A stretch of DNA of 64,000 bases from Sphingomonas donggukensis (GTDB taxonomy: Bacteria; Pseudomonadota; Alphaproteobacteria; Sphingomonadales; Sphingomonadaceae). This document shows, one piece after another, positions 1 through 7,215 of the stretch. The translations under genes and the position numbers were made by a program. The notes under the pieces are model-generated. The model worked only from the letters and a program-made list of their open reading frames with translations. It did not search any database and had not been told where the DNA came from. Positions within the stretch are counted from its first letter, which is position 1. Every line of letters begins with the position of its first letter. The DNA is taken from positions 310,001-374,000 of the forward strand of contig NZ_CP098401.1 in NCBI RefSeq assembly GCF_023674425.1. Reading direction: 5' to 3'.

Positions 1-127
1 TGCGGGTCACCAGGCTCGCCTTCTTCAGCTCGGCGGCGGGCTTGGCGGTGTAATAGGACTGGGCGACCGCGGGCACACTGCCGAGGATGGCGAGCGAGGC
101 GGCGGCGATCTTCAGGACGGTGTTCAT
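1..127 (-). CDS. Secreted small protein, 3' part beyond the window edge
   Basis: The reading frame starts at an ATG on the minus strand at 127 and runs off the left edge, so only 42 residues are visible. It begins MNTVLKIAAASLAILGS, a clear Sec signal peptide with likely cleavage after AVAQ, followed by SYYTAKPAAELKKASL. A good ribosome binding site (AAGGAG, 7 bases before the ATG) supports the start. It diverges from the HxlR regulator and shares the palindrome at 172-213 with it, so it may be the regulated gene. Function unknown. Confidence 0.75.
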   Translation of the reverse strand, partial: MNTVLKIAAASLAILGSVPAVAQSYYTAKPAAELKKASLVTR

Positions 128-171
128 GGGGATGCTCCTTGGATTTGCAGGCGAAAATTACTGGCAATCAA

Positions 172-213
172 GTTGCAACACGCTACCTATCTGATTCGGT
201 AGCAGGTTGCAAC
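172..213. promoter_or_regulatory. Operator-like palindrome between secreted gene and HxlR regulator
   Basis: GTTGCAAC (172-179) and GCTACC (182-187) are mirrored around a 10-base centre by GGTAGC (198-203) and GTTGCAAC (206-213). The dyad lies in the 159-base divergent intergenic region. HxlR proteins are dimeric winged-helix regulators that usually bind such dyads beside their own gene, so autoregulation and control of the divergent gene is the natural inference. Binding itself is not shown by sequence. Confidence 0.65.
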
Positions 214-286
214 CTGAAACCTGTGCTGCGCTGCAATAGGATAAACCGCTTCGCCGTCAAGGCATTTTGCGATAGGTTTGAACGAT

Positions 287-784
287 ATGGATGCGAAGAT
301 CCGGGAACCCTTGCGGGAGTTGTTCGCCCAGTGCAGCCTGCCCGCTGCGCTGGAGGCGATGGGGGAGCGGTGGGCGTTCCTGATCCTGCGCGCGGCGTTC
401 AACGGCATCTATCATTTCGAGGAGTTCCAGTCGGAACTCGGCATCGCTCGGAACATCCTGGCCAACCGGCTGGCGCGGTTCGTCGAGCACGGCATCCTGG
501 AGCGGCGCGCGCTGCCCGACGATCGCCGCAAGATCGAATATCGCCTGACCGAAAAGGGTTACGCGCTGCTGCCGACCATGATCGCGCTGCGGCAGTGGGG
601 TGAGAAATGGGAAACGGGGGCGATCTCAAGCCCCGTGCTGGTCGACGCGCGCGACAGCCGCCCGATCCGGCAGGTCCGCGTGCTCTCGCAGGACGGGCGT
701 GAACTGGAGAAGAGCGACCTCAAATGGCTGCTGCGTGAGGATGTCGTGTGGGACGATCCCGAACAGGTCGCCGCCGCTGAATAA
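287..784 (+). CDS. HxlR-family winged-helix transcriptional regulator
   Basis: The 165-residue protein has the HxlR pattern: Cys near the N terminus (AQCSLPAALEAMGERWAFLILR), then a winged helix with FEEFQSELGIARNILANRLARF as recognition part and ERRALPDDRRKIEYRLTEKG as wing. I chose the ATG at 287 because an ATAGG motif lies 10 bases upstream; a TTG at 278 in the same frame is too close to it. It diverges from a secreted-protein gene across a long palindrome. Its stop abuts the stop of the convergent thioesterase with no intervening bases. The single N-terminal Cys could be a redox sensor, as in some family members; that is inference. Confidence 0.9.
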   Translation: MDAKIREPLRELFAQCSLPAALEAMGERWAFLILRAAFNGIYHFEEFQSELGIARNILANRLARFVEHGILERRALPDDRRKIEYRLTEKGYALLPTMIALRQWGEKWETGAISSPVLVDARDSRPIRQVRVLSQDGRELEKSDLKWLLREDVVWDDPEQVAAAE

Positions 785-1213
785 TCAACCGCCGGGAATC
801 GTCGCCAGATAGGCACGCACCGCATCGCCGATCGGCACCGCGCGCCCGCTCGCCAGATCGACGTTCACGATGACCATCGCGATCGTGCAGTGCAGGTCGC
901 CGGTGTCGGCATGGGCAAGCTCGAAATATTGGGTCAGGCTCGACGTGCCGACGCGCTCGATGCGGATGTTCGCCTCGATCATGTCGCCGAACACGAACGG
1001 CTTCAGATAGTCGATCTCGGTCCGCCGCACGTGAAATTCGGTGTCGGTCCACGCCGTGCCCAGTGCATCGGCGATCCCTGTCCACGGCCAGAATTCGGTG
1101 ACCGCGACGTCGGCATATTCCAGATAGCGCGAATTGAAGACGACCCGCTGGCCGTCGATTTCAGCATAGCGCACGCGGAAGGTAGTGGAGAAGGCGAAGC
1201 CGGGACGGGTCAT
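785..1213 (-). CDS. Acyl-CoA thioesterase, hotdog fold (4HBT/YbgC type)
   Basis: The 142-residue product MTRPGFAFSTTFRVRYAEID has the YbgC-type signature: YAEIDGQRVVFNSRYLEYAD, with the Asp that helps activate water, and later KPFVFGDMIEANIRIERVG. Hotdog thioesterases of this type hydrolyse acyl-CoA esters in the cytoplasm. The common Y-x-x-x-D-x-x-x-x-V/G-x-x-N order is kept. I chose the ATG at 1213 over one 24 bases upstream because family members start close to the FSTTFRVRY strand. It lies 40 bases downstream of the TauE-like permease on the same strand. The physiological acyl-CoA substrate cannot be told from sequence. Confidence 0.88.
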   Translation of the reverse strand: MTRPGFAFSTTFRVRYAEIDGQRVVFNSRYLEYADVAVTEFWPWTGIADALGTAWTDTEFHVRRTEIDYLKPFVFGDMIEANIRIERVGTSSLTQYFELAHADTGDLHCTIAMVIVNVDLASGRAVPIGDAVRAYLATIPGG

Positions 1214-1253
1214 CGGCGGCGGATGGCGTGGCGGCAAGCGCCGGTCAACCGTC

Positions 1254-2033
1254 TCAAAGCAGCAGCTTTGCGCCCACGATCGCCAGCGTCACCGCCAGGA
1301 TCGGCGTCAGCACGCGCTCCGACACCCGCGTCGCGATCAGGCTGCCGGCGATGATCCCCGGAATCGACCCGGCCAGCAGCGACAGCAGCAACGCGAAATC
1401 GACCCCGCCCATTGCCCAATGCCCGGCACCCGCGATCAGCGTCAGCGGGACGGCATGGGCGATGTCCGACCCGACCAGCCGGTTGACCGGCAGCCGCGGG
1501 TACAGGACCAGCAGCGCCGTCATCCCCAGCGCGCCTGCACCTACCGACGTCAGCGACACCAGCGCGCCGAGGATCGCGCCGAGCAGGATCGTCAGGCCGG
1601 CGATCCGGCGCTCGGCGATGCCGTCGAACCACGGCCCCATCCGCGCGACGATGCGCGCGCGGAACAGGATCGCGACCGCGGTCAGCAGCAGGGCCGCCCC
1701 AAGCACCACGGCGATGGCTTCCCCCATCGCCTTCGTGCCGGTCCCTGCGCGGCTCAGGGTGGCGAGGGTGATGAGCGTCATGGGGATGCTGCCCGTCGCC
1801 AGCCGCCGCACCACCCGCCAGTCGACCGTCCCGCGGTGCCCGTGGACGACCGTCCCGACCGACTTGGTCGCCGATGCGTACAGAAGGTCGGTGCCGACCG
1901 CGGTCACCGGGTGGATGCCGAACGCCAGCACAAGGATCGGCGTCATCAACGATCCCCCGCCGACGCCGGTCATGCCGACGAGCATGCCGACGAACACCCC
2001 GGCCAGCGAGTAGAGCGGATCGATCGCGGTCAT
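1254..2033 (-). CDS. TauE/SafE-family membrane permease
   Basis: The 259-residue hydrophobic protein has about eight predicted membrane segments and the duplicated TauE/SafE layout. The first half contains GMLVGMTGVGGGSLMTPILV and the second GALVSLTSVGAGALGMTALL, the two Gly-rich half-repeat signatures of the family. Members export or import sulfite, sulfoacetate or other organosulfur anions across the inner membrane. No sulfur genes are nearby, so the substrate is unknown. The gene precedes the thioesterase on the same strand and may be cotranscribed with it. Confidence 0.88.
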   Translation of the reverse strand: MTAIDPLYSLAGVFVGMLVGMTGVGGGSLMTPILVLAFGIHPVTAVGTDLLYASATKSVGTVVHGHRGTVDWRVVRRLATGSIPMTLITLATLSRAGTGTKAMGEAIAVVLGAALLLTAVAILFRARIVARMGPWFDGIAERRIAGLTILLGAILGALVSLTSVGAGALGMTALLVLYPRLPVNRLVGSDIAHAVPLTLIAGAGHWAMGGVDFALLLSLLAGSIPGIIAGSLIATRVSERVLTPILAVTLAIVGAKLLL

Positions 2034-2352
2034 CGCGGGCGAGCATGGCGGGGGTGCGTCAAAACGCGAGACAGATTTTCTTTGGGTGCGCTTGTGCCTG
2101 CGGGAACATCAGGTGAGGCAGCTGAGCCGTTCCCCGGCGAAGGCCGGGGTCCAGTTGCGGCGTCCAGGCGAGGTTCGGCGCGCCAGTCTGAGGTCCGTCC
2201 AACTGGACCCCGGCCTTCGCGGGAGAACGGTGCGCGCGCACCGCACCCACTCCGTGCTCCCGCGCAGGCGGGAGCCTAGGGTTTCGGGCGATGACGCTTG
2301 TGGCTCTGGGCTCCCGCCTGCGGAGGAGCACGGATGGGGAAGCCCCCCAAAC
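2034..2352. repeat. Intergenic region with two tandem GC-rich palindromes
   Basis: No gene is seen in these 319 bases. At 2127-2230 two inverted arms contain CCCCGGCGAAGGCCGGGGTCC and its counterpart GGACCCCGGCCTTCGCGGG, about 35 bases apart. At 2251-2334 a second dyad has CTCCCGCGCAGGCGGGAG facing CTCCCGCCTGCGGAGGAGCACG. They lie between the start of the TauE-like gene and the end of the aminotransferase. A related hairpin occurs at 3599-3661. Confidence 0.7.
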
Positions 2353-3561
2353 CTACCCCGCCGCTTTCGTCCCCGTATTCACCCCCATGCTCGCCAGATA
2401 TTTCTTCACGTTCCTGGCCGCCTGGCGCAAGCGCTGCTCGTTCTCGACCAGGGCGATGCGCACATAGCCTTCGCCGTCCTCGCCGTAGCCGACGCCCGGC
2501 GCCACCGCGACCTTGGCGTGGGTCAGCAACTGTTTGGAAAACTCGAGTGATCCCATCTCCCGCAATGCCGAGGGCAGGGGGGCCCAGGCGAACATCGACG
2601 CCTTCGGCGCGGGGATGTCCCAGCCCGCGCGCCCAAAACTCTCGACCAGCACGTCGCGGCGCTTGTGGTACAGTTCGCGGTTCTTCGCGACGATGTCCTG
2701 CGGGCCGTTGAGCGCCGCGCACGCCGCCGCCTGGATCGGCGTGAACGCGCCGTAATCGAGGTAGGACTTCACCCGCGTCAGCGCCGCAATCAGCTTCGGA
2801 TTGCCGACCGCGAAGCCGATCCGCCAGCCGGCCATCGAATAGGTCTTCGACAGCGAGGTGAACTCGACCGCCACGTCCTTGGCGCCCGGCACCTGCAGGA
2901 TCGAAGGCGTCGGGTTGCCGTCGTAGTACAGCTCCGAATAGGCGAGGTCGGACAGTACCCAGACCTTGTTCTCCTTCGCCCACGCGACCAGCCGTTCGTA
3001 GAAGGCGAGGTCGACCGTCTCGGCCGTCGGGTTAGACGGATAGCCGACCACCAGCACGCTCGGGCGCGGCACGGTGAACGCCATCGCGCGGTCGAGCGCC
3101 GCCCAATATTGCTCGTCCGGCGTCGTCGGCACGCTGCGGATCGTCGCGCCGGCAATGATGAAGCCGAACATATGGATCGGGTAGCTGGGGTTGGGCGCCA
3201 GCACGACGTCGCCGGGCGCGGTGATCGCGGTGGCGAGGCTGGCCAGCCCCTCCTTCGACCCCATCGTCACGACGACCTCGGTCTCGGGGTCGAGATCGAC
3301 GCCGAAGCGCCGACCATAATAGTTCGCCTGGGCGCGACGGAGGCCGGGAATCCCCTTCGACTGCGAATAGCCGTGAGCGTCGGGCTTCATCGCCACTTCG
3401 CACAGTTTGTCGAGCACATGCTGCGGCGGCGGCAGGTCGGGGTTGCCCATACCTAGGTCGATGATGTCCTCCCCGCTCGCGCGCGCCGCGGCCCGCATCG
3501 CGTTCACCTCGGCGATGACATAGGGCGGCAGGCGCTTCATGCGGTAGAATTCGTCGGACAT
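2353..3561 (-). CDS. alaC: Class I/II PLP aminotransferase, AlaC type
   Basis: The 402-residue protein is a full-length fold-type I aminotransferase. It begins with FYRMKRLPPYVIAEVNAMR, has the substrate-pocket motif DLGMGNPDLPPP, the PLP-phosphate region TMGSKEGLA, PSNPTAE, and the Schiff-base lysine in SLSKTYSMAGWRIGF. This layout matches AlaC, which transaminates pyruvate with glutamate to make alanine, and related LL-diaminopimelate aminotransferase-like enzymes. It diverges from phaC, with a palindrome between them. Assignment to alanine synthesis rather than another amino donor/acceptor pair rests on overall similarity and is moderately sure. Confidence 0.82.
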   Translation of the reverse strand: MSDEFYRMKRLPPYVIAEVNAMRAAARASGEDIIDLGMGNPDLPPPQHVLDKLCEVAMKPDAHGYSQSKGIPGLRRAQANYYGRRFGVDLDPETEVVVTMGSKEGLASLATAITAPGDVVLAPNPSYPIHMFGFIIAGATIRSVPTTPDEQYWAALDRAMAFTVPRPSVLVVGYPSNPTAETVDLAFYERLVAWAKENKVWVLSDLAYSELYYDGNPTPSILQVPGAKDVAVEFTSLSKTYSMAGWRIGFAVGNPKLIAALTRVKSYLDYGAFTPIQAAACAALNGPQDIVAKNRELYHKRRDVLVESFGRAGWDIPAPKASMFAWAPLPSALREMGSLEFSKQLLTHAKVAVAPGVGYGEDGEGYVRIALVENEQRLRQAARNVKKYLASMGVNTGTKAAG

Positions 3562-3598
3562 CGGGTCTCCCTTTCGGTGCTCGAAAGCCTACACTCTC

Positions 3599-3661
3599 CG
3601 TCACCCCAGCGGAAGCTGGGGTCTTGGGCCGCACGAGACCCCCGCTTTCGCCGGGGTGACG
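3599..3661. repeat. GC-rich palindrome between alaC and phaC
   Basis: The arm CGTCACCCCAGCGGAAGCTG (continuing GGGTCT) at 3599-3624 faces AGACCCCCGCTTTCGCCGGG (continuing GTGACG) at 3636-3661, with an 11-base centre. The element lies in the divergent promoter region and resembles the hairpin near 2127-2230. It ends 33 bases before the phaC start. Confidence 0.75.
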
Positions 3662-3694
3662 ATGAGGGCTATAGACGCGGCAGGAGAGTGACTG

Positions 3695-5416
3695 ATGTCC
3701 GAAACCAAGACCACCGCACCCGACCTCGCCGACATGCAGCACTGGACCTGGGTGCTGGGTCGCGCGCAGCAGATGATGCTGGAGGCGGGCGTCGAGATGA
3801 CGAAGGCGGCGCCGGCGATGCCCGGCATGTTCGACGCCGCGCCGCTCCTCCAGGCGCAGGCCGATTTCTGGGGCGACACGATGAAGCTGTGGCAGCGCTT
3901 CCTCGACCCCGCCCATGCCGAGCCGTTCCACGAAACCCCCGAGCAGGCGCGCGACAAGCGCTTCAAGGCGCCCGAGTGGCGCGAGCAGCCCGTGTTCGAC
4001 TTCATCCGCCAGAGCTATCTGACCATCGCCGACCATCTGCTGAAGGGCGTCGACGCGGTCGAGGGGCTGGATGCCAAGCAGAAGGATCAATTGAAGTTCG
4101 CGACCCGCGGCTTCGTCGATGCGATGAGCCCGACCAACTTCGCCGCGACCAACCCGCAGGTGCTGAACCGCATCGTCGAGACGAAGGGCGAAAGCCTGCT
4201 CAAAGGCCTGGAGAACATGCTCGCCGACATCCAGCGCGGGCAGCTGACGCACACCGATACCAACGCGTTCGAGGTCGGGCGCAACATCGCCACGACGCCG
4301 GGCAAGGTCGTCCACCGCACCCGCCTGTACGAACTGATCCAGTACACCCCGACCACCGAAATGGTGTTGGCGACACCGCTGGTCATCTTCCCGCCGTGGA
4401 TCAACCGTTTCTACATCCTCGATCTGACCGCGGAGAAGAGCTTCATCGCCTGGGCGGTGGCGCAGGGGCTGAGCGTATTCGTGGTGTCGTGGAAATCCGC
4501 CGACGCGTCGCTCGCCGACGTGATGTGGGACGATTATGTCGCGGCGCAGATCGACGCGGTCGACACCATCCGCGACCTGCTCGACGTGCCCGCGGTCCAT
4601 GCCATCGGCTATTGCGTCGCGGGCACCACGCTCGCCGCGACGCTCGCCGTGCTGACCGCGCGGGGGGAGGCGGCGAAGGTCGCCAGCGCCACCTTCTTCA
4701 CGGCGCAGGTCGATTTCGCCGACGCCGGTGAGCTGCTGCACTTCGTCGACGACGACCAGCTGGCGATGATCCGTCAGGTTTCCACCGACGGCTATCTCGA
4801 CGGCCGCTACATGGCGGCGACCTTCAACCTGCTGCGCGGGCGCGACCTGATCTGGAACTACGTCAGCAACAATTATCTGATGGGTCAGGATTATGTGCCG
4901 TTCGACCTGCTCCACTGGAACGGCGACGTCACCAACCTGCCGTCGGCGTGGCACCAGAGTTATCTGACCGACCTGTACCGCGACAACCGGCTGGCGCAGC
5001 CGGGGTCGCTGTCGGTGCTGGGCGTGCCGCTCGACCTGACGACGGTGAGGACGCCCTCCTATGTCCAGGCTGGGCGCGAGGATCATATCGCGCCGGCGGA
5101 CAGCGTGTGGAAGATCACCGACCATTTCGCCGGGCCGTTACGCTTCGTGCTGGCGGGATCGGGGCATATCGCCGGGGTCGTGAACCCGCCGGCGGCGCAG
5201 AAATATCAGTACTGGACCAACGACGCCCCCGCCGCGACGCTCGAGGACTTCGTCGCCGGCGCGACCGAGACGAAGGGCAGCTGGTGGCCCGACTGGATCG
5301 GCTGGCTCCGTGACTTCGGCGCGACGGACGTCCCCGCTACCGGCGCGCGCGTGCCGGGGGAGGGCAAGCTGGCGGCGATCGCCGATGCTCCGGGCGAGTA
5401 TGTGCGCACGCGCTAG
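3695..5416 (+). CDS. phaC: Class I poly(3-hydroxyalkanoate) synthase
   Basis: The 573-residue protein matches class I synthases in length. It polymerises (R)-3-hydroxyacyl-CoA into PHA at the granule surface. The N-terminal PhaC_N region (MQHWTWVLGRAQQMMLEAG) precedes the alpha/beta hydrolase core. The nucleophile Cys307 sits in GYCVAGT, the Cys version of a lipase box. Asp463 (REDHIAP) and His491 (GSGHIAG) complete the triad. The lipase-box position after Cys-Val is Ala where many enzymes have Gly. The start is supported by CAGGAGAG 7-8 bases upstream. The phasin gene follows 113 bases downstream and regulator and thiolase lie about 10 kb away. Confidence 0.95.
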   Translation: MSETKTTAPDLADMQHWTWVLGRAQQMMLEAGVEMTKAAPAMPGMFDAAPLLQAQADFWGDTMKLWQRFLDPAHAEPFHETPEQARDKRFKAPEWREQPVFDFIRQSYLTIADHLLKGVDAVEGLDAKQKDQLKFATRGFVDAMSPTNFAATNPQVLNRIVETKGESLLKGLENMLADIQRGQLTHTDTNAFEVGRNIATTPGKVVHRTRLYELIQYTPTTEMVLATPLVIFPPWINRFYILDLTAEKSFIAWAVAQGLSVFVVSWKSADASLADVMWDDYVAAQIDAVDTIRDLLDVPAVHAIGYCVAGTTLAATLAVLTARGEAAKVASATFFTAQVDFADAGELLHFVDDDQLAMIRQVSTDGYLDGRYMAATFNLLRGRDLIWNYVSNNYLMGQDYVPFDLLHWNGDVTNLPSAWHQSYLTDLYRDNRLAQPGSLSVLGVPLDLTTVRTPSYVQAGREDHIAPADSVWKITDHFAGPLRFVLAGSGHIAGVVNPPAAQKYQYWTNDAPAATLEDFVAGATETKGSWWPDWIGWLRDFGATDVPATGARVPGEGKLAAIADAPGEYVRTR

Positions 5417-5428
5417 GCGGTCGAAACC

Positions 5429-5507
5429 GCTGCACCATGACGAGAATGTTGCAGCGCACAAAATGACTTGCAATCGTCGCTGTTGATGCGTATTTGCTGC
5501 ACCGCAA
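5429..5507. promoter_or_regulatory. Candidate PhaR-binding region upstream of the phasin gene
   Basis: The phaC-phasin gap contains CGCTGCACC (5428-5436), TGTTGCAGCGCA (5447-5458) and TTGCTGCACCGCAA (5494-5507), all variants of a TGC/GCA-rich dyad. PhaR proteins of Paracoccus and Rhodobacter recognise TGC-rich dyads before phasin genes. The distance of 22 bases from the last copy to the phasin ATG fits repression. The assignment is by analogy only. Confidence 0.35.
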
Positions 5508-5529
5508 CAATAAGTGGCGAGTGCATCCG

Positions 5530-6285
5530 ATGGCGACCGAAACCCCGACGACCGACGTTGTGAAGGCTGCTGGCGACACCGCGATCGAGACGGCCAAGGC
5601 CGCCGAGACCGTCGTGAAGGCCGACGCGGATATCGTCGCGAAGACCGCTGAAACGGCCGCTCCCAAGGCGCCGGTCGCCCCGGTCCAGGCCGCCAAGCGT
5701 GTCGCCAAGGTGGCGAAGGCCAAGGCCGCGCCGGTGCGCAAGGCCGTCGCCAAGAGTGTGAAGACGGTCGCGGCAGTTCAGCCCGCGCCGATCCAGAAAG
5801 CGGCGAAAGCCGTCGCAACCGCGGCCGGGAAGGTCGCCTCCACCGTGAAGAAGGACATCACCATGGCTACCAAGTTCGAAACCCCGAAGATGCTGACCGA
5901 CATGAACGACCGCGCCAAGGCTGCGTTCGACAAGAGCGGCAAGCTGGCGTCGGAAATGGGCGACTTCTCTAAGGGCAACGTCGAGGCGCTGGTCGAATCG
6001 ACCCGCATCGCCGCCAAGGGCATGGAACTCATCGGCCAGGACACCGCCGACTACACCCGCAAGTCGTTCGAGGGCATGACCGCGACGCTGAAGAGCCTCG
6101 CCACCGTCAAGTCGCCGACCGAATTCTTCAAGCTGCAGGGTGACTACATGCGTACGGCGTTCGACGCCGCGGTGCAGCAGTCGTCGAAGTCGACCGAGAT
6201 GTTCATCAAGCTGGCCGGCGACGCCGCCAAGCCGATCTCGAACCGCTTCGCGCTGGCCGCCGAGAAGGTGAAGACCGCCGCATAA
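5530..6285 (+). CDS. Phasin with Lys/Ala-rich N-terminal extension
   Basis: The 251-residue product ends in a phasin_2-type amphipathic helical domain (from about residue 112, [19 protein letters not shown], through [20 protein letters not shown] and [20 protein letters not shown]), which coats PHA granules. The first ~110 residues are almost only Ala, Lys, Val, Thr and Pro ([20 protein letters not shown]), like the histone-like tail of PhaF, which can bind DNA. An internal ATG at 5863 would give a phasin without the tail, so two isoforms are possible. It follows phaC and is followed by a terminator. Granule coating is family knowledge; DNA binding is inference. Confidence 0.9.
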   Translation: MATETPTTDVVKAAGDTAIETAKAAETVVKADADIVAKTAETAAPKAPVAPVQAAKRVAKVAKAKAAPVRKAVAKSVKTVAAVQPAPIQKAAKAVATAAGKVASTVKKDITMATKFETPKMLTDMNDRAKAAFDKSGKLASEMGDFSKGNVEALVESTRIAAKGMELIGQDTADYTRKSFEGMTATLKSLATVKSPTEFFKLQGDYMRTAFDAAVQQSSKSTEMFIKLAGDAAKPISNRFALAAEKVKTAA

Positions 6286-6316
6286 GCCGGCGTCCCGCCC
6301 CGGCGGGAGAGACGAG

Positions 6317-6351
6317 GGGGCGGTGGCGCGGACGTGCCACCGCCCCTTTTT
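6317..6351 (+). terminator. Rho-independent terminator after the phasin gene
   Basis: GGGGCGGTGGC (6317-6327) pairs perfectly with GCCACCGCCCC (6336-6346) across an 8-base loop and is followed directly by TTTTT. It lies 31 bases after the phasin stop. Confidence 0.88.
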
Positions 6352-6418
6352 CGTTTGCCTGCACCACGACGACACCTTGCCCCCATCGCCGCGCGGGCAT
6401 ATTTTGGGCCACGTGACC

Positions 6419-6763
6419 ATGCCATTCCAGCCCACCGCGACCGACGACAACCGCGACGACGATGACGGCACGTCGCTCGGCGTCGCCACCCGCACGCGCA
6501 CCCGCACCAAGAAGCCGACGCCGTATCGCGTGCTGATGCTCAACGACGATTACACGCCCATGGAATTCGTCGTCCTGTGCCTCCAGCGCTTCTTCCGCAT
6601 GACCGTGGAGGAAGCGACGCAGGTGATGCTCCACGTCCACCAGAAGGGCGTCGGCGTATGCGGCACGTTCAGCTACGAAGTCGCCGAGACGAAGGTCGGC
6701 CAGGTCATGGATTTCGCCCGCCAGAACCAGCACCCGCTGCAGTGTACGCTGGAGAAGGCGTAG
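6419..6763 (+). CDS. clpS: ATP-dependent Clp protease adaptor ClpS
   Basis: The 114-residue protein starts [17 protein letters not shown], a flexible acidic tail, and then has the ClpS fold. [20 protein letters not shown] supplies the Asn-Asp pair that grips the N-degron amino group, and [15 protein letters not shown] carries the pocket His. ClpS delivers N-end-rule substrates to ClpAP. I chose the ATG at 6419, since an upstream in-frame start would lie in the preceding terminator. The partner clpA is not adjacent in this window. Confidence 0.95.
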   Translation: MPFQPTATDDNRDDDDGTSLGVATRTRTRTKKPTPYRVLMLNDDYTPMEFVVLCLQRFFRMTVEEATQVMLHVHQKGVGVCGTFSYEVAETKVGQVMDFARQNQHPLQCTLEKA

Positions 6764-6764
6764 G

Positions 6765-6862
6765 CGCGGGCGGCCGGCGATTTGCGGAAGCAAATCGCAG
6801 ACTCGCCACGGCGGGCAGCGGGGTCGCGTAGCAGACCCGTCTGACGACGTGGCGGGCGGAAG
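6765..6862. repeat. Nested hairpins downstream of clpS
   Basis: Within the gap after clpS, GATTTGC (6779-6785) pairs with GCAAATC (6790-6796) around GGAA. GGGTC (6821-6825) pairs with GACCC (6834-6838), and an outer CGCCAC/GTGGCG pair encloses the second hairpin. No T-tract follows, so this looks more like a palindromic repeat or RNA-processing structure than a standard terminator. It lies between the convergent ends of clpS and the small Cys protein gene. Confidence 0.4.
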
Positions 6863-6870
6863 GGAAAAAT

Positions 6871-7089
6871 TCAGTCCTCGAGATTGAATGCCTCAACGTC
6901 AAAGGGCACGGATGCGTGAAGGGTTGTGCCGAAGATCGCATCTACGCAGGTTGAGTACGCGAACATGTCTTGCACCGCGCCTTGCCTTCCAGCCCAGATT
7001 CCACTCAGATTAATACGTAGTGCGCTTCGATCGCTTGTTGCGATCGCCTCACCACAGTAGCAGCATTGATACTCAAGCTGGCTCGCCAT
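6871..7089 (-). CDS. Small hypothetical protein with CxxC motif
   Basis: The 72-residue protein MASQLEYQCCYCGEAIATSD contains a C-C-x-x-C cluster resembling a zinc ribbon half, then SALRINLSGIW and an acidic C terminus (PFDVEAFNLED). No second Cys pair is visible apart from one lone Cys. Its DNA is near 50-55% G+C, lower than its neighbours, and its codons are mixed, suggesting later arrival. I start it at the ATG at 7089; a second ATG lies 15 bases upstream. It is convergent with clpS and divergent from the MFS gene. I do not recognise the family well enough to name a function. Confidence 0.65.
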   Translation of the reverse strand: MASQLEYQCCYCGEAIATSDRSALRINLSGIWAGRQGAVQDMFAYSTCVDAIFGTTLHASVPFDVEAFNLED

Positions 7090-7215
7090 TTCCAAAGTTG
7101 GCACGGAGCGCGAACGCCTTCAATTGGCTCGCAGGTGGGGAGTTCCGCCACCGTATCCCTGCTTGCCGCATCCCCCCGACCCGCTAAACCTGCGCGGAGC
7201 ACCGGGGGCATAAGC

